Shown one piece after another: positions 6,108-8,084 of a DNA stretch of 8,084 nt. The first letter of the stretch is position 1. Every line of letters starts with the position of its first letter. Both the position numbers and the translations under genes were made by a program. The notes under the pieces are model-generated. The model was not told where the DNA came from, searched no databases, and saw only the letters and a program-made list of their open reading frames with translations. Source of the DNA: Puniceicoccales bacterium (GTDB lineage Bacteria; Verrucomicrobiota; Verrucomicrobiia; Opitutales; UBA953); NCBI GenBank assembly GCA_031289285.1, contig JAITPT010000037.1, positions 1 through 8,084 on the forward strand, written 5' to 3'.

Positions 6108-6187
6108 AAGGAGAAGGTGTGACCGCACGGGACGCGAGGAGTTGCGCAGGCGAGGCGTTTGGCGGGGCGTTTTGAAGAGGGGGTGTC

Positions 6188-6203
6188 TGGCACGGTTCCT
6201 GCT
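6188..6203 (+). promoter_or_regulatory. Sigma-54 (RpoN)-type -24/-12 promoter motif upstream of amt
   Basis: TGGCACGGTTCCTGCT matches the sigma-54 consensus TGGCACG-N4-TTGC(A/T) at every defined position except one T, which is C here. The invariant GG and GC are exactly 12 bases apart. Sigma-54 control by nitrogen regulators is a well-known mode for amt/glnK genes, so placement fits function. Measured from -12 (C6202), transcription would start near 6214, only about four bases before the ATG at 6218, which is unusually close. No NtrC-type binding site is clear upstream. Confidence 0.55.
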
Positions 6204-6207
6204 ACGT

Positions 6208-6215
6208 GGAGGGGG
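6208..6215 (+). promoter_or_regulatory. Shine-Dalgarno sequence that sets the amt start
   Basis: GGAGGGGG lies directly before ATG 6218, with GGAGG five bases from it. This favours the ATG over the in-frame GTG at 6206-6208, which overlaps the site. It is the clearest ribosome binding site in the window; most other genes have none. Confidence 0.7.
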
Positions 6216-6217
6216 TC

Positions 6218-7744
6218 ATGAAACTTCATTCACTCACGAAAACACTCTCCGTGCTGCTCCTCGGTGTAGCCTGTTCGGCAACGTTGCCGACCATTTATGC
6301 CGACGAACCGGCGGGTGCCACAACCACAGCAACTCCGCCTCCGGCCTCGGCCCCGGCGACTACACCCGCCGCCGCACCCACTGAGGTTAAAAAAGAGGCA
6401 CCGCCGAAAAAGGCTTTCGATGAAAAAGACCTTGCGGCGCGTATCGCGGATTTGGAGGCGTTTGCCAAGGGCGAGAATGTGCCCTCCGCCGCTGCGGATT
6501 TCAAGACAGAGGCGGGGCCGCTCGGCGACGTCACCAACTCTGGCAATACCGCGTGGATGCTCACCAGCACGGCGCTTGTGCTCTTTATGACGCTGCCCGG
6601 GCTGGCACTTTTTTACGGCGGCCTCGTCCGCAGGAAAAATGTTCTCTCGGTGCTTGCGCAATGTATGGGCATCGCCGGCATCGCCGCTATTTTGTGGTGG
6701 GCCGTCGGGTTTAGTTTGACGTTTGGGGGCGAGGGAAAATTCATAGGCGATTTTTCCAAGATATTTTTGAAAGGAGTCGGCGGGGCTGACGGGTTCAAGC
6801 CGAGCACACTGCCGGGAGTTCCCGAAAATGTTTGGGTGATGTTCCAATACACTTTTGCGGTCATCACGCCCGCGCTCATCATCGGTGCCATCGCCGAGCG
6901 CATGAAGTTTGCCGCCGTCATCGCGTTTGTGGCGTTGTGGAGCTTGCTGGTTTATTACCCGTTTGCGCACATGGTTTGGGGCGGCGGTCTTATCGGCAAA
7001 GACATCGGCGCGATTGACTTTGCGGGCGGACTGGTCGTGCACATGTCATCGGGCTACTCGGCGCTCGTGCTGGCAATCATCCTCGGGCCGCGTCTTGGTT
7101 TTCGGAAAGAGAAAATGGCACCGCACAGCATGGTGCTTTGCATGATTGGCACGGCGATTTTGTGGATTGGCTGGTATGGCTTCAATGCGGGCAGCGCAGG
7201 TGCGGCGAACGGTCTCGCAGGCAGTGCGTTTCTCACGACAACACTGGCGGCGGCTATCGGCGGGTTCACATGGGCGGCACTCGAATACGCCATTAAGCGG
7301 CAACCCTCGGTGCTCGGTTTTTGCTCTGGCATCGTTGCGGGGCTGGTGGTTATCACGCCTGCTGCGGGCTTTGTGGACGCCACGGGCGCGGTCATTTGCG
7401 GTGTCGCGGCGGGTGTCATCCCCTATTTCGCCTGCGTGAAACTCAAAGCATGGCTCGGTTACGATGATGCTCTTGACACCTTTGGTGTTCATGCCGTCGG
7501 TGGCACGGTCGGCACCATCTTGACGGGGCTTCTCGCGGTAGAGGCTATCAATGAAAAGAAGGGCGGGATTGAGCTTCTTATCAAACAACTTGAAAGTGTT
7601 GGCATAGTGGTAGTTTGGAGTGTTGTTGCCACGGTCATCATAGCATTCCTTATCAAGTATACCATCGGACTTCGCCCGACGGCGGATGTTGAGACCCAAG
7701 GTCTCGACACCAGCGAACACGGTGAGGAGGGGTATGCTGGTTAA
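6218..7744 (+). CDS. amt: Ammonium transporter (Amt/MEP/Rh family) with signal peptide and long periplasmic N-terminal extension
   Basis: The product (508 aa) is an inner-membrane channel for ammonium uptake. Residues 1-28 form a signal peptide (cleavage probably after TIYA). About 31-58 are a Pro/Ala/Thr-rich linker, and about 60-90 a charged, probably helical segment. The channel domain then starts with the typical NSGNTAWMLTSTALVLFMTLPGLALFYGGLVRRKNVLS. Key residues are present: Asp267 in IDFAGG, His275 in GLVVH and His425 in TFGVHAVGG form the conserved Asp and twin-His pore pair. WIGWYGFNAGSAG and PSVLGFCSGIVAGLV also match. About 11 membrane helices follow the signal. The C-terminal tail (GLRPTADVETQGLDTSEHGEEGYAG) resembles the GlnK-regulated tails of other Amt proteins. 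E. coli AmtB is about 428 aa, so the excess is N-terminal. No PII gene follows it; a terminator-like hairpin does. A sigma-54-like motif sits just upstream. Confidence 0.95.
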   Translation: MKLHSLTKTLSVLLLGVACSATLPTIYADEPAGATTTATPPPASAPATTPAAAPTEVKKEAPPKKAFDEKDLAARIADLEAFAKGENVPSAAADFKTEAGPLGDVTNSGNTAWMLTSTALVLFMTLPGLALFYGGLVRRKNVLSVLAQCMGIAGIAAILWWAVGFSLTFGGEGKFIGDFSKIFLKGVGGADGFKPSTLPGVPENVWVMFQYTFAVITPALIIGAIAERMKFAAVIAFVALWSLLVYYPFAHMVWGGGLIGKDIGAIDFAGGLVVHMSSGYSALVLAIILGPRLGFRKEKMAPHSMVLCMIGTAILWIGWYGFNAGSAGAANGLAGSAFLTTTLAAAIGGFTWAALEYAIKRQPSVLGFCSGIVAGLVVITPAAGFVDATGAVICGVAAGVIPYFACVKLKAWLGYDDALDTFGVHAVGGTVGTILTGLLAVEAINEKKGGIELLIKQLESVGIVVVWSVVATVIIAFLIKYTIGLRPTADVETQGLDTSEHGEEGYAG

Positions 7745-7783
7745 GGTTGGGTAGGACAGAATGAGAGATAGAATGAGAGAATT

Positions 7784-7853
7784 GGCACCGGAGCAAGCGG
7801 TGCCTTGACAAAACCCAGCCCGGAGCGGATGCGAGTGCCGCTCCGGGCTTCTT
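7784..7853 (+). terminator. Double hairpin, probable transcription terminator of amt
   Basis: The first stem is GGCACCG/CGGTGCC with a 7-base loop (7784-7804). The second is a strong 12-bp stem, AGCCCGGAGCGG paired with CCGCTCCGGGCT (7817-7828 and 7838-7849), with a 9-base loop, followed by TTCTT. The weak T-tract makes it an imperfect intrinsic terminator. The stem could alternatively belong to the repeat elements of the adjacent RAYT gene. The first hairpin also resembles a GCACC/GGTGC NtrC-type dyad, but its spacing is wrong and it lies downstream. Confidence 0.6.
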
Positions 7854-7871
7854 GCTGCCCCCCTCTTTCTT

Positions 7872-7888
7872 TTGGGGACAGACCCCAA
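7872..7888. repeat. GGGGACAGACCCC palindrome, copy 1
   Basis: TTGGGGACAGACCCCAA: six-base arms TTGGGG/CCCCAA around ACAGA. It is 30 bp upstream of a second near-identical copy and both precede the second RAYT gene. My recollection, not verified, is that this core recurs beside Y1/RAYT genes in many unrelated bacteria. Confidence 0.75.
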
Positions 7889-7894
7889 TTTGTT

Positions 7895-7907
7895 TGTTTC
7901 GGAAACA
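7895..7907. repeat. Small palindrome between the two GGGGACAGACCCC copies
   Basis: TGTTTCGGAAACA has six-base arms TGTTTC/GAAACA around a single G. It lies midway between the two larger palindromes, so the 64-bp stretch 7872-7935 consists of three symmetric elements in a row. Confidence 0.5.
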
Positions 7908-7918
7908 CTTTTCTTTTT

Positions 7919-7935
7919 TCGGGGACAGACCCCGA
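7919..7935. repeat. GGGGACAGACCCC palindrome, copy 2
   Basis: TCGGGGACAGACCCCGA: the same core and loop as copy 1, in the same orientation, but the second arm base pair is C-G instead of T-A. Both sides of the stem changed together, so pairing is kept. It ends 43 bp before the RAYT start codon. Confidence 0.75.
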
Positions 7936-7978
7936 TTGAGGATTGACAGCAGATAGGAGCGGGGGCATCTTCGCACGC

Positions 7979-8084
7979 ATGGCCAGAACCAGACGTCTAA
8001 AATACAAACAAACACTCGCCGCCTACCACTGCATTTCGAGAGTGGTAAATGGGGAGAAACTTTTCGGGGATACCGAAAAAGAAA
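7979..8084 (+). CDS. REP-associated tyrosine transposase-like protein (RAYT, Y1_Tnp family), N-terminal part cut by window end
   Basis: The frame is open from ATG 7979-7981 to the window edge, giving 35 residues: MARTRRLKYKQTLAAYHCIS followed by RVVNGEKLFGDTEKE. A basic start, then a YHC(I/M)SR segment and a Gly-Glu-(K/R)-Leu-Phe/Leu-Gly-Asp stretch is the N-terminal pattern I recall for verrucomicrobial RAYTs; the YH portion forms the first strand of the Y1 nuclease fold. The HUH motif and catalytic Tyr would be further on. A possible AGGAG lies at 7955-7959, about 19 bases from the ATG, which is long. The gene has the same orientation as the partial RAYT at the start of the window; because only opposite ends are visible, how similar the two copies are cannot be measured. 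The two palindromes upstream are candidate target sites. Confidence 0.7.
   Translation, partial: MARTRRLKYKQTLAAYHCISRVVNGEKLFGDTEKE

Larger units (their letters stand above)
7745..7978. other. Intergenic region between amt and the second RAYT gene
   Basis: Holds, in order: a tandem AGAATGAGAGA-T-AGAATGAGAGA repeat (7758-7780), two hairpins (7784-7804 and 7817-7849), and two GGGGACAGACCCC palindromes with a third small palindrome between them. No gene is apparent. Confidence 0.7.

Noticed and set aside
6230..7042. Minus-strand open frame of 270 codons opposite amt
   Set aside because: No recognisable domain, highly charged translation; the amt frame on the other strand explains the coding signal.
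7784..7804. GCACC/GGTGC dyad as an NtrC binding site
   Set aside because: Half-sites are nine bases apart rather than about five to seven, and the dyad lies downstream of amt; a hairpin role fits better.
1..8084. CRISPR array or defence island
   Set aside because: No regularly spaced repeats with unique spacers and no cas-like or known defence genes; the regular repeats found lie inside pyrE and are coding.

Overview
This 8.1-kb window comes from a GC-rich Gram-negative bacterium. It encodes a Tat-exported alkaline phosphatase, an outer-membrane barrel protein with a C-terminal Phe, and a biosynthetic pyrE/panD/surE set. The two partial transposase-like genes at the ends resemble the Y1/RAYT proteins common in Verrucomicrobiota, and the long PyrE C-terminus and scarcity of Shine-Dalgarno sites also fit. 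Verrucomicrobiota, perhaps Opitutaceae-like, is my best guess from recollection of family style, not from a search.

Layout. 1-432 (+): C-terminal part of a REP-associated tyrosine transposase-like protein, ending among small palindromes. 433-2203: a more AT-rich accessory-looking stretch. It holds one minus-strand gene for an unrecognised exported beta-barrel-like protein (575-1615), about 590 bp of non-coding DNA, and three copies of a previously unassigned repeat: one inverted copy at 532-557 and two direct copies at 1971-2020 and 2109-2157. 2204-2995 (-): pyrE, carrying two blocks of in-frame minisatellite-like repeat. 3079-4654 (+): a compact run of an unknown 112-aa protein, surE and panD, divergent from pyrE. 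4668-6107 (-): Tat-dependent PhoA-family alkaline phosphatase, convergent with panD. 6218-7744 (+): ammonium transporter with a signal peptide and a Pro/Ala/Thr-rich N-terminal extension, preceded by a near-consensus sigma-54 promoter motif and followed by a strong terminator-like hairpin. 7979-8084 (+): N-terminus of a second RAYT-like gene, preceded by two nearly identical GGGGACAGACCCC palindromes.

How they fit together. The core genes cover pyrimidine synthesis (pyrE), nucleotide phosphate turnover (surE), beta-alanine/pantothenate synthesis (panD), phosphate scavenging (alkaline phosphatase) and nitrogen acquisition (amt). They do not form one pathway. The regulatory signal I trust most is the sigma-54-like element at amt, though its spacing to the start codon is odd. 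The most unusual features are the 26-bp inverted repeat bracketing the barrel gene (25/26 identical), the repeat expansions inside pyrE, and the paired palindromes with a compensatory base-pair change in front of the second RAYT.
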